Shown piece after piece: positions 16,695 through 23,645 of a DNA stretch of 64,000 nt. Made by a program: the position numbers and the translations under genes. The stretch covers positions 1-64,000 of the forward strand of contig CADCJW010000003.1 in the NCBI GenBank assembly GCA_902801845.1, in the 5' to 3' direction. Position 1 is the stretch's first letter; each line of letters opens with the position of its first letter. This DNA is from an uncultured Eubacteriales bacterium. GTDB lineage: Bacteria; Bacillota; Clostridia; Christensenellales; CAG-138. The notes beneath the pieces were generated by a model. The model saw only the letters and a list, made by a program, of their open reading frames with translations. It did no database searches and was not told where the DNA came from.

Positions 16695-16955
16695 ATGAAA
16701 CTGAAAGAATCATTCATCACCCACATCACCCAGGAGGAAAGCCTGCTGGTGCCGGTGGGCGGGTCGGCGTTTTCCGGGGTGGTCCGGGGGAACAAGACCT
16801 TGGGGGCGATTTTAGAGCTGTTGAAAAACGATATCGACGAGGCGGGGATCGTCGCCGCGTTGAGAGAAAGGTTCGACGCTCCGGCAGGAGCCGTGGAGGC
16901 GGATGTGGCCCGGGCCATCCAGGAGCTTCGTCGCATCGGCGCTCTGGAGGAATAG
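16695..16955 (+). CDS. PqqD family peptide-recognition protein
   Basis: An 86-residue protein with the PqqD winged-helix pattern: MKLKESFITHITQEESLLVP, then GVVRGNKTLGAILELLKND, a DEAGIVAALRERF helix and a final AIQELRRIGALEE helix. PqqD-like proteins bind leader peptides (RiPP recognition elements) for maturases. The start has AGAAAGGGG (16681-16689). It is not next to a radical-SAM enzyme here; instead a 34-residue peptide gene lies upstream. The upstream 16570-16690 stretch is A+T-rich, the gene itself G+C-rich. Its own terminator follows. Confidence 0.8.
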   Translation: MKLKESFITHITQEESLLVPVGGSAFSGVVRGNKTLGAILELLKNDIDEAGIVAALRERFDAPAGAVEADVARAIQELRRIGALEE

Positions 16956-16976
16956 GGCGAATCTGAAAATGGCCAT

Positions 16977-17017
16977 GCCAAGCGGCGCCATTCGTCGCTT
17001 GGCTCTTTCCTTTTTGG
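16977..17017 (+). terminator. Terminator of the PqqD-like gene
   Basis: GCCAAGCGGCG (16977-16987) pairs with CGTCGCTTGGC (16993-17003; one G-U) around CCATT, then TCTTTCCTTTTTGG. Confidence 0.88.
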
Positions 17018-17025
17018 ATGGATGG

Positions 17026-17034
17026 TGGTATACT
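17026..17034 (+). promoter_or_regulatory. Probable extended -10 promoter of pyrH
   Basis: TGGTATACT (17026-17034) forms an extended -10 (TGN before TATACT). The hexamer 17 bases upstream is a poor TTTCCT. It is well placed for pyrH at 17066. Confidence 0.55.
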
Positions 17035-17065
17035 GAACAAAATGAATTTTGGGGAGGATGAAGGA

Positions 17066-17758
17066 ATGTACAAGCGGATCCTGTTGAAGATCAGCGGCGA
17101 GGCGTTGATGGGGGAGAACGGCCCCATCGGCTTTGAGAAGGTGGAGAAGACCGCCCGTAGCATCGCGGCCCTCGCAGAAAAGGGCATTGAGGTGGGCGTG
17201 GTCGTGGGCGGCGGCAACATCATCCGCGGTCGGGACGCCGGTCAGCACGATCGGAACCGGCGGGACCACATGGGCATGCTGGCCACCGCCATCAACGCCC
17301 TGGCCTTGCAGGACGCTTTCGAGGGGCTGGGTCGGAAGGCGGCGGTGCTCTCCGCCGTGGATATGGATCGGTTCTGCGACAGCTTCTCCAGCCGCCGGGC
17401 CAAGGAGCTTTTGTCCCAAAAGGTCATCGTCATCTTCGCCTGCGGTTCCGGCTGCCCCTTCTTCTCTACGGATACGGCGGCGGCCCTTCGGGCGGCGGAG
17501 ATCGGCGCGGACGCCCTGCTCCTTGCTAAGAACGTGGACGCCGTCTATTCCGCCGATCCCAAGAAAGACCCAAATGCCGTCCGCTACAGCCATCTTTCCT
17601 ATGAAAAGGTCATCCGCGACAACCTAAAGGCCACGGACCTCACCGCCATCACCCTCTGCCGGGAGCAGGAGCTGCCCATCCTCTGCTTCGCTCTGGACAA
17701 GCTGGAGGAAGCGGTGGAATGTGAAAATGTTGGCACTTTGATCGACAGCCGAGCATAA
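17066..17758 (+). CDS. pyrH: UMP kinase
   Basis: A 230-residue hexameric-type bacterial UMP kinase (UMP to UDP, pyrimidine synthesis; usually activated by GTP and inhibited by UTP). Motifs: LLKISGEALMGENG, VVVGGGNIIRGRDAG, the RRDHMGMLATAINALALQD helix and the acceptor region LLLAKNVDAVYSADPKKD. The ATG at 17066 has GGGGAGG and AAGG upstream and matches the family N-terminus. An upstream in-frame start at 17018 would overlap the promoter. It is followed by frr with its own promoter. Its normal neighbour tsf is 11.5 kb away. Confidence 0.97.
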   Translation: MYKRILLKISGEALMGENGPIGFEKVEKTARSIAALAEKGIEVGVVVGGGNIIRGRDAGQHDRNRRDHMGMLATAINALALQDAFEGLGRKAAVLSAVDMDRFCDSFSSRRAKELLSQKVIVIFACGSGCPFFSTDTAAALRAAEIGADALLLAKNVDAVYSADPKKDPNAVRYSHLSYEKVIRDNLKATDLTAITLCREQELPILCFALDKLEEAVECENVGTLIDSRA

Positions 17759-17763
17759 ACCTC

Positions 17764-17792
17764 TTGAATTCGCCGTCGGCCTATTGTAAAAT
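17764..17792 (+). promoter_or_regulatory. Sigma-A-type promoter of frr
   Basis: TTGAAT (17764-17769), 17 bases, TAAAAT (17787-17792), 33 bases before the frr start. It could serve the frr-uppS-cdsA-dxr-rseP-ispG run. Confidence 0.65.
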
Positions 17793-17825
17793 ATATGCGC
17801 TAAATCTGGAAAGGGGATAAAAGCC

Positions 17826-18380
17826 ATGCCGGAATTTTTAGATATCGCCACCGAAAAAATGAACAAGACCATCAGCGTCATGAAGCAGGAGTACAACTCC
17901 CTGCGGGCCGGCCGGGCCAATCCCCAGGCCCTGGACCGCATCACGGCGGATTACTACGGCACGCCCACGCCCATCAACCAGATGGGCAACATCTCCGTGC
18001 CTGAGCCCCGGATGCTCATCATCTCCCTGTGGGATACCAAGCTGATCCCCGTGGTGGAGAAGGCCATCCAGAAGTCCGATCTGGGCATCAACCCCGCCAA
18101 CGACGGCAAGGTCATCCGCCTCATCTTCCCCGAGCTCACCGAGGAGCGCCGTAAGGAGCTGGCCAAGGTCATCCGCAAAAAGGCGGAAGAGAGCAAGGTG
18201 GCCGTTCGTTCCATTCGCCGGGACGCCATGGAGGACATCAAGAAGCAGAAGAAGGACAATCTCCTCACCGAGGACGACCAGAAGAAGCTGGAGGAGAAGG
18301 TCCAGAAGCTCACCGACGAGAAGGTGAAGGAGATCGACACCATCGCCCAGGCCAAGGAAAAGGAGATCATGTCCGTTTGA
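17826..18380 (+). CDS. frr: Ribosome recycling factor
   Basis: A 184-residue RRF, the normal length, which with EF-G splits post-termination ribosomes. Conserved sequence spans the protein: EYNSLRAGRANPQALDRI, YYGTPTPINQMGNISVPEPR, KAIQKSDLGINPANDGKVIR and a long C-terminal helix rich in Lys/Glu (ERRKELAKVIRKKAEES onward). SD AAAGGGG precedes it. The stop overlaps the TTG start of the next small gene. Confidence 0.98.
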   Translation: MPEFLDIATEKMNKTISVMKQEYNSLRAGRANPQALDRITADYYGTPTPINQMGNISVPEPRMLIISLWDTKLIPVVEKAIQKSDLGINPANDGKVIRLIFPELTEERRKELAKVIRKKAEESKVAVRSIRRDAMEDIKKQKKDNLLTEDDQKKLEEKVQKLTDEKVKEIDTIAQAKEKEIMSV

Positions 18381-18559
18381 CGAACGTGCTCTGCTGGCCT
18401 CTGGATGAGGCCGTGGCCCGGCTGGAAGCGGTGGGGATGCAGGTGGAGCTCTATGAGGCGAAGCCTCGAAAGGAGACCCCCGCCGGTCAGCGCCGGGTGA
18501 TCCGCCAGGTGGAGGAGGGTGGCGTCTGCCGCCTCACCTGGTCCAACTTCAAAGCATAG
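18377..18559 (+). CDS. Small PASTA-like protein
   Basis: A 60-residue open frame with a TTG start overlapping the frr stop (TTGA). The sequence MTNVLCWPLDEAVARLEAVG and following VELYEAKPRKE and GQRRVIRQVEEGG segments resemble a single PASTA-type repeat (helix, then strands with a G-x-R-V-I-x-Q motif). Soluble and cytoplasmic by appearance. No named family is recognised with certainty. It lies between frr and uppS and is followed by a terminator-like hairpin. Reading-frame coupling with frr supports it being real. Confidence 0.6.
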   Translation: MTNVLCWPLDEAVARLEAVGMQVELYEAKPRKETPAGQRRVIRQVEEGGVCRLTWSNFKA

Positions 18560-18568
18560 AACGAAAGC

Positions 18569-18600
18569 GATGCAAGGCGGTTTTCGCTTTGCATCCTCTT
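18569..18600 (+). terminator. Hairpin between the PASTA-like gene and uppS
   Basis: GATGCAAGGCG (18569-18579) pairs with CGCTTTGCATC (18585-18595; one G-U) around GTTTT, then CTCTTTA. It probably gives partial termination, because uppS starts 22 bases later. Confidence 0.65.
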
Positions 18601-18616
18601 TATGAAAGGGAGCGTC

Positions 18617-19354
18617 ATGGCAAAGCTCACCGCGGAAGAACTGAACAGCCTGGGATTACAGAGGGAGACCCTCCCTCGACACGTGGCTATCGTCATGGAC
18701 GGCAACGGCCGCTGGGCCCAGAAGCGGGGCCTGCCCCGGAGCTTCGGCCATAGGGCGGGGACGGAGCGGCTCAGGGAGATCATTCGCTTCTCCTCCGACG
18801 CCGGGATCAAAGCCTTGACCCTGTACGCCTTCTCCACGGAGAACTGGCGGCGGCCTGAGGAGGAGAAGAGCGTCCTTTTCTCCCTACTCATCGAGTATTT
18901 CAACAGCGAGATCGACGAGCTCCACGAGAACAACGTGCGCATCACCATCTTCGGCGAGAAGGCCCCCTTTCCGGAAAAGGTTCGCGCCGCTCTGCTGCGG
19001 GCGGAGGACAAGACCCGGAACAACACGGGGCTGCGGCTCAATATCGCCCTCAACTATGGGAGCCGGGCGGAGATTTTGCGGGCGGTCCGCCGCTGCGCCG
19101 AGAAGGCCGTCGAAGAAGGGCGATATCCCGGGGACGAGGCTTTCGAAAACGAGCTCTATTCCGCCGGACAGCCGGAGCTGGATCTCATGATCCGCACCAG
19201 CGGCGAGGAACGCTTGAGCAACTTTCTCCTGTGGCAGGCAGCCTACGCGGAGCTGTACTTTACACCCATCTTTTGGCCCGACTTTACCAGGGAAGAATAC
19301 ATCAAGGCCCTTCGGGAGTTCGCTCGCCGGGGTCGCCGGTTCGGAGGTCTGTGA
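18617..19354 (+). CDS. uppS: Undecaprenyl diphosphate synthase (isoprenyl transferase)
   Basis: A 245-residue cis-prenyltransferase that condenses isopentenyl diphosphate onto farnesyl diphosphate to build the C55 cell-wall lipid carrier. Motifs: HVAIVMDGNGRWAQKRGL with catalytic Asp28, GHRAGTERLREIIRF, TLYAFSTENWRRPEEE, and DLMIRTSGEERLSNFLLWQ with the ITRTSGE-type substrate site. The ATG at 18617 is preferred over 18602 because AAGGGAG sits 7 bases upstream. It overlaps cdsA by one base. Confidence 0.96.
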   Translation: MAKLTAEELNSLGLQRETLPRHVAIVMDGNGRWAQKRGLPRSFGHRAGTERLREIIRFSSDAGIKALTLYAFSTENWRRPEEEKSVLFSLLIEYFNSEIDELHENNVRITIFGEKAPFPEKVRAALLRAEDKTRNNTGLRLNIALNYGSRAEILRAVRRCAEKAVEEGRYPGDEAFENELYSAGQPELDLMIRTSGEERLSNFLLWQAAYAELYFTPIFWPDFTREEYIKALREFARRGRRFGGL

Positions 19355-20184
19355 TGAAAAAAACGCTGATCCGCATCCTCACCGGGGTGTTCCTCATCGG
19401 CCTGCTGGTGCTGTGCCTGCACCTGGGGGACATCGTGTTTTTGCTCATCTTCGGCGGGGCGTATCTCATCACCATCAAGGAGATGGATGTCCTCATCAAG
19501 GCCATGGGCAAGGAGATCGTCATCACCCCGGCCTATATCTTCGCCGGTTTTTTCGGCATCGTTTACTATCTGACGTCCTATAATCTATCGGTGGTGTGCG
19601 CCTTTGCCCTGCTCATGGTGGCGGCCACCATGATCGGACAGGTCCTGCTCATGGGGGAGGACTATTCCGCAGCGGCCTACTGTCTGCTGCCCTTCGTATA
19701 CCCCATTTTGAGCGAGTGCGCCCTGGTGGCCATCTACTTCGCTTTGCCACCCTGGATGGCCAAAACAGCCTGCTGCGCGGCCATCCTGTGCCCCTCCGCG
19801 GGGGATATGTGCGCCTATTTCGGCGGCATAGCCCTGGGCAAGACGCCCCTTGCCCCCAGGATCAGCCCCAAGAAGACCGTGGAGGGGGCGGTATTCAGCC
19901 TCGTCGGCTCCACGCTGATGGGGGTGGCCCTGTACTATGTCCAGGCCCTTTGGGCCAAGGGCGGCAACCTGGGCATGGGCTTCTTCCCTCTGCTGTCCCT
20001 GGGCTTCATCTGCGGCATCGCGGGCCAGTTTGGGGACCTGTTCGCCAGCTGTCTCAAGCGCAGCGCGGATTTGAAGGATTTTTCGGAGACCCTGCCCGGC
20101 CATGGCGGCATCCTCGACCGGCTCGACAGCGTCCTGCTCTGCGCGCCGGTGGTGCTGGCCTTCTGCATCCTGGCCCTGTCCTGA
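19354..20184 (+). CDS. cdsA: Phosphatidate cytidylyltransferase
   Basis: A 276-residue membrane enzyme making CDP-diacylglycerol from phosphatidic acid and CTP. It has about 7-8 hydrophobic helices, a central GDMCAYFGGIALGKTPLAPR segment, SPKKTVEGAVF, and the C-terminal CDS signature SCLKRSADLKDF then LPGHGGILDRLDS. The ATG lies in TGATG with the uppS stop, so coupling is likely. An in-frame upstream start inside uppS is rejected because the conserved N-terminus begins MKKTLIRILTG. Confidence 0.95.
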   Translation: MKKTLIRILTGVFLIGLLVLCLHLGDIVFLLIFGGAYLITIKEMDVLIKAMGKEIVITPAYIFAGFFGIVYYLTSYNLSVVCAFALLMVAATMIGQVLLMGEDYSAAAYCLLPFVYPILSECALVAIYFALPPWMAKTACCAAILCPSAGDMCAYFGGIALGKTPLAPRISPKKTVEGAVFSLVGSTLMGVALYYVQALWAKGGNLGMGFFPLLSLGFICGIAGQFGDLFASCLKRSADLKDFSETLPGHGGILDRLDSVLLCAPVVLAFCILALS

Positions 20185-20197
20185 AGGGAGGTTGCCC

Positions 20198-21340
20198 ATG
20201 AAACACGTCGCGATCCTGGGCAGCACCGGCTCCATCGGCCGACAGGCCCTCGATGTGGTCCGCACCCATCCCGACCTCTTTTCCCTCTACGGAATCAGCG
20301 CTCATAGCAGCGAAGCGCCCTTCCTCGCTCAGATCGAGGCGGAGCGGCCCAAGGTGGCCGTGTTCTCCCGCCCTCTTTCGACCGATGTCTCCGGCACAGA
20401 TGTTCGCTGGGGGGACCAGGCCCTATACGATCTGGCCGCCGATCCCCAGGTGGATGTGGTGGTGCTGGCCATCTCCGGCATCGCGGCCCTGACGCCCCTG
20501 CTCTCGGCCCTGAAGGCGGGGAAGCGGGTGGCCATCGCCAACAAGGAATCCCTGGTCTGCGGCGGCGATCTGGTGAAGAAAGCCCTGGAGGTGGGGGAGG
20601 GAGAGCTCCTTCCCGTGGACAGCGAGCAGTCCGCCCTCTTCCAGTGCCTTGAGAACGGCCGGCGGGACGAGGTGGAGAAGCTGATCCTCACGGCTTCCGG
20701 CGGCCCCTTCTTCCGGCGGCCCCGGGAGGAGTTGAAGAACATCACCCCGGAGCAGGCCTTGAAGCACCCCACCTGGTCCATGGGGCGGAAGATCTCCCTG
20801 GACTCCGCCACCCTCATGAACAAGGGGCTGGAGGTCATGGAGGCGTCTCGGCTCTTCGATTTTCCCGGGGAGCAGATCGAGGTGCTGATCCATCCCCAGT
20901 CCGTGGTCCACAGCATGGTGGCATATCGGGACGGCACCGTCATGGCGAATCTCAGCACCGCCGACATGCGCCTGCCCATCCAGTACGCCATGACCTGGCC
21001 CCGTCGGATGCCCTCCCCGGCAGCGCCGCTGAAGCTGTGGGAGCGGCCCGAGCTCACCTTTTTCAAGCCCGACATGGCCCGGTTCCCAGCTTTACAGATG
21101 GCCTACGACTGTCTGAAAGCCGGCGGCGGCTGCCCCGTGGTCTACAACGGGGCCAATGAGCGGGCGGCGGAGCTGTTTTTTGCCGGTGCGCTGGGCTTTT
21201 TGGAGATAGAAGAAAGCGTGTCCTTCGCTTTGGACCGGTTTAGGAACCGGCCCATGCGGGACCTGGAGGATATATTGGCGGCCGACGGGGAGGCCCGGCG
21301 GCTGGTGGATGAGTTTCAGAAGACAAGGAGATCAAAATGA
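20198..21340 (+). CDS. dxr: 1-deoxy-D-xylulose 5-phosphate reductoisomerase
   Basis: A 380-residue NADPH-dependent enzyme, the second step of the MEP isoprenoid pathway. The N-terminal Rossmann motif ILGSTGSIGRQALDV (residues 6-20) is followed by ANKESLVCGGDLV, the metal-binding PVDSEQSALFQCLE, GRKISLDSATLMNKGLEVME and the HPQSVVHSMV loop. SD AAGGGAGG lies 7 bases before the ATG at 20198. Its end overlaps rseP by 4 bases. ispG of the same pathway lies two genes on. Confidence 0.97.
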   Translation: MKHVAILGSTGSIGRQALDVVRTHPDLFSLYGISAHSSEAPFLAQIEAERPKVAVFSRPLSTDVSGTDVRWGDQALYDLAADPQVDVVVLAISGIAALTPLLSALKAGKRVAIANKESLVCGGDLVKKALEVGEGELLPVDSEQSALFQCLENGRRDEVEKLILTASGGPFFRRPREELKNITPEQALKHPTWSMGRKISLDSATLMNKGLEVMEASRLFDFPGEQIEVLIHPQSVVHSMVAYRDGTVMANLSTADMRLPIQYAMTWPRRMPSPAAPLKLWERPELTFFKPDMARFPALQMAYDCLKAGGGCPVVYNGANERAAELFFAGALGFLEIEESVSFALDRFRNRPMRDLEDILAADGEARRLVDEFQKTRRSK

Positions 21341-22368
21341 CGTTCCTGCATATCCTGGAAGCCCTGCTGGTGCTGTCCTTCCTCGTGATGTTTCATGAGC
21401 TGGGCCACTATACGGCGGGGAGGCTCTTGGGCTTCACCATCGTGGAATACGCCGTGGGCATGGGCCCCAAGCTGGTGGGCTTCAAGAAAAACGGCATCGA
21501 ATACAATCTCCGGGCCCTGCCCCTGGGCGGCATGTGCCGCTTCTACGGGGAGGACGACGGGGTGGCCGACGAGCGCTGCTTCAACGCCCAAAAGGCTTGG
21601 AAGCGGTTCATCGTCATTCTGGCCGGGCCGTTGATGAACTTCGTACTGGCCTTTCTCATCGCCATCGCCCTGCTCCTTGGCTGGGGCGTGGCGGACGAAA
21701 GCAAGGTGGTGATCCAAAGCGTCAACGACAGCAGCCCCGCCCAGACCGCGGGCCTGCTGCCCGGAGACACCTTCGTTTCTGTGGATGGAAAAACCGTGGT
21801 GGGCTTTGACGGCCTTACGGCGGCGGTCACCGCCGCGGATGGGGACCACATGGAGGTGACCGTCCTTCGGGAGGGCCGGGAGGAGACCTTCGTTCTCTCC
21901 GACCTCTTCAACGCCGAGGCGAACGCCAATTTGATGGGCGTCACCATCGCCTACGGCACCAAGCGCGTGGGCGTCGGGTACGCCATGAAGGAGGGGGCCG
22001 CCTACTGCTGGGACATGGCCGGGCTGGTGTTCAAGTCCCTGGGCATGCTCTTCTCCGGGGAGGCGGGCCTCAAGGACATGGCCGGTCCCGTGGGCGTCAT
22101 CCAGATCCTGGGCCAGGCGGCGGATTCCGGCTGGTACTATGTGCTGAGCCTGTGCGTCATGCTCAGCGTGAATTTGGGCATCGTGAACCTGTTCCCCATT
22201 CCGGCCCTGGACGGCGGGCGGCTCTTGTTCATCCTGATCGAGTGGGTCAGGGGCAAGCCCGTGCCCCCGGAGAAGGAGGGCCTGGTCCATCTCATCGGCA
22301 TGGGCCTGCTGTTGGTTTTGATAGGGGTCATCACCTTCAACGACGTGCTGCGGCTCATACGCGGGTGA
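21337..22368 (+). CDS. rseP: Site-2 intramembrane zinc metalloprotease RseP/RasP
   Basis: A 343-residue membrane protease. The first transmembrane helix carries MFHELGHYTAGR with the HExxH zinc site at residues 20-24. A PDZ domain occupies roughly 110-180 (AQTAGLLPGDTFVSVDGK). The second metal motif PIPALDGGRLLF lies in the third helix near residue 290. In Firmicutes this enzyme cuts anti-sigma factors and leftover signal peptides. It sits in the dxr-rseP-ispG order common in Clostridia and overlaps dxr by ATGA. Confidence 0.95.
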   Translation: MTFLHILEALLVLSFLVMFHELGHYTAGRLLGFTIVEYAVGMGPKLVGFKKNGIEYNLRALPLGGMCRFYGEDDGVADERCFNAQKAWKRFIVILAGPLMNFVLAFLIAIALLLGWGVADESKVVIQSVNDSSPAQTAGLLPGDTFVSVDGKTVVGFDGLTAAVTAADGDHMEVTVLREGREETFVLSDLFNAEANANLMGVTIAYGTKRVGVGYAMKEGAAYCWDMAGLVFKSLGMLFSGEAGLKDMAGPVGVIQILGQAADSGWYYVLSLCVMLSVNLGIVNLFPIPALDGGRLLFILIEWVRGKPVPPEKEGLVHLIGMGLLLVLIGVITFNDVLRLIRG

Positions 22369-22372
22369 TCCT

Positions 22373-23419
22373 ATGACGCGACAGGTTTTCATCGACTCCG
22401 TGCCCATGGGCGGCGGCGCTCCCGTCACCATCCAGTCCATGACCAACACCGATACCCGGGATGCGGCGGCCACCGTGGCCCAGATCCATCGCCTGGAGGC
22501 GGCGGGCTGCGAGATCGTCCGCTCCGCTATCTTCGATCAGAACGCGGCGAAGGCTCTCCGGGATATCGTGGATAAAATCCATATCCCCCTGGTGGCGGAC
22601 GTTCACTTCGACTATCGGCTGGCCATCGCCGCCGTGGAGAACGGCTGCAAAAAGCTTCGCATCAACCCGGGGAACATCGGCTCTGCCGACCGGGTGAAGG
22701 CGGTGGTGGACTGCTGCAAGATGCACCATATCCCCATCCGCATCGGGGTGAACGGGGGCTCTCTCAACAAGGAGAACCGGGCGAACCACCCGGACGATCC
22801 GGTGGAAGCCATGGTGGAGAGCGCCCTCGACCACGTGAAGCTCCTGGAGAACCAGGGCTTCTATGACACGGTCCTTTCCGTGAAGCATTCCTGCGTTCGC
22901 TACACCGTGGCGGCCATGCGCCGTCTTCACGAGCTGACGGACTATCCCCTTCACGTGGGCGTCACTGAAACGGGCAGCGGCGAGGCGGGCCTCATCAAAT
23001 CCGCCGCTGGCATCGGGAGCCTTCTCATGGATGGCATCGGCGACACCGTTCGGGTGAGCCTCACCGGCGACCCCGTACAGGAGGTGCTGGCGGCCAAAAA
23101 GATTTTGGCGGCCGTGGGCGTCCGTAAAAACGACGTGGAGATCATCTCCTGTCCAACCTGCGGCCGCACCCGGGTGGATCTGCTGTCCATCGCCGACTAC
23201 GTGAACGAGCACGTGCGTCACGACGCCGGGTATCTGAAGATCGCGGTCATGGGCTGCGCCGTCAACGGTCCCGGGGAGGCCTCCGACGCGGACATTGGCA
23301 TCGCCTTCGGCCAAGGGAACGGGGTCCTGTTCCGCCGGGGCGAGAAGGAGGCCGCGGGCCCCACGCAGGAGATCCTGGACCGGCTGGTGCGGGAAGCCAA
23401 CGAAATGCTTACCCATTGA
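22373..23419 (+). CDS. ispG: 4-hydroxy-3-methylbut-2-en-1-yl diphosphate synthase (flavodoxin)
   Basis: A 348-residue [4Fe-4S] enzyme of the MEP pathway. N-terminal TIM-barrel motifs PVTIQSMTNTDTRD, LVADVHFDYRLAI and LRINPGNIGS are followed by the C-terminal cluster domain: CPTCGRTRVDL and MGCAVNGPGEASDADIGIAFG give three Cys plus the Glu ligand. Length fits the short bacterial form. It starts 4 bases after rseP and ends only a few bases before the structured element at 23422. Confidence 0.97.
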   Translation: MTRQVFIDSVPMGGGAPVTIQSMTNTDTRDAAATVAQIHRLEAAGCEIVRSAIFDQNAAKALRDIVDKIHIPLVADVHFDYRLAIAAVENGCKKLRINPGNIGSADRVKAVVDCCKMHHIPIRIGVNGGSLNKENRANHPDDPVEAMVESALDHVKLLENQGFYDTVLSVKHSCVRYTVAAMRRLHELTDYPLHVGVTETGSGEAGLIKSAAGIGSLLMDGIGDTVRVSLTGDPVQEVLAAKKILAAVGVRKNDVEIISCPTCGRTRVDLLSIADYVNEHVRHDAGYLKIAVMGCAVNGPGEASDADIGIAFGQGNGVLFRRGEKEAAGPTQEILDRLVREANEMLTH

Positions 23420-23421
23420 CC

Positions 23422-23640
23422 GGAGCAATAGGAAGCGTGGTGCAGCCGTGCGTACACAACAAGCGGAGGAAGAAAGAGCAGCTTTCAATACGTGAGATTC
23501 AGCGACATGTGCGGTGAATCTCACACCTTGCAGGACCCGCCGCCCGGTAAACCGAAGGTTTATAGGTGGGGCCTGGAAGCGAAGCAAAAGCGGAGCCCAG
23601 CCCGTTGAAAAACGCAGTTTTTCGACGGGATGAATCGAGG
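23422..23640 (+). repeat. Structured noncoding element, copy A (plus strand)
   Basis: About 215 bases fill the ispG-polC gap and match 49603-49806 read on the minus strand. Predicted hairpins: GCGTGG/CCGTGC (23435-23440/23446-23451) with loop TGCAG; a 9-bp stem GTGAGATTC/GAATCTCAC (23492-23500/23516-23524) enclosing AGCGACATGTGCGGT; a stem in 23532-23574 with an inner TAAACC/GGTTTA hairpin; and a 13-bp stem CCCGTTGAAAAAC/GTTTTTCGACGGG (23601-23613/23617-23629). TGAATC follows in both copies. Loops are conserved between copies while stems differ with compensation, so the element is under structural selection as RNA or single-stranded DNA. It ends 5 bases before polC and includes its GAGG SD. 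Confidence 0.8.
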
Positions 23641-23645
23641 TAATC

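Noticed and set aside
5555-16955. Accessory block considered as a prophage or integrative element
   Set aside because: No integrase, phage structural gene, or direct repeats at the edges could be found.
23422-23640. Structured element considered as HEARO/IsrB guide RNA or a group II intron fragment
   Set aside because: No HNH or reverse-transcriptase remnant is near, no intron domain V sequence is seen, and flanks lack the expected insertion motif in both copies.
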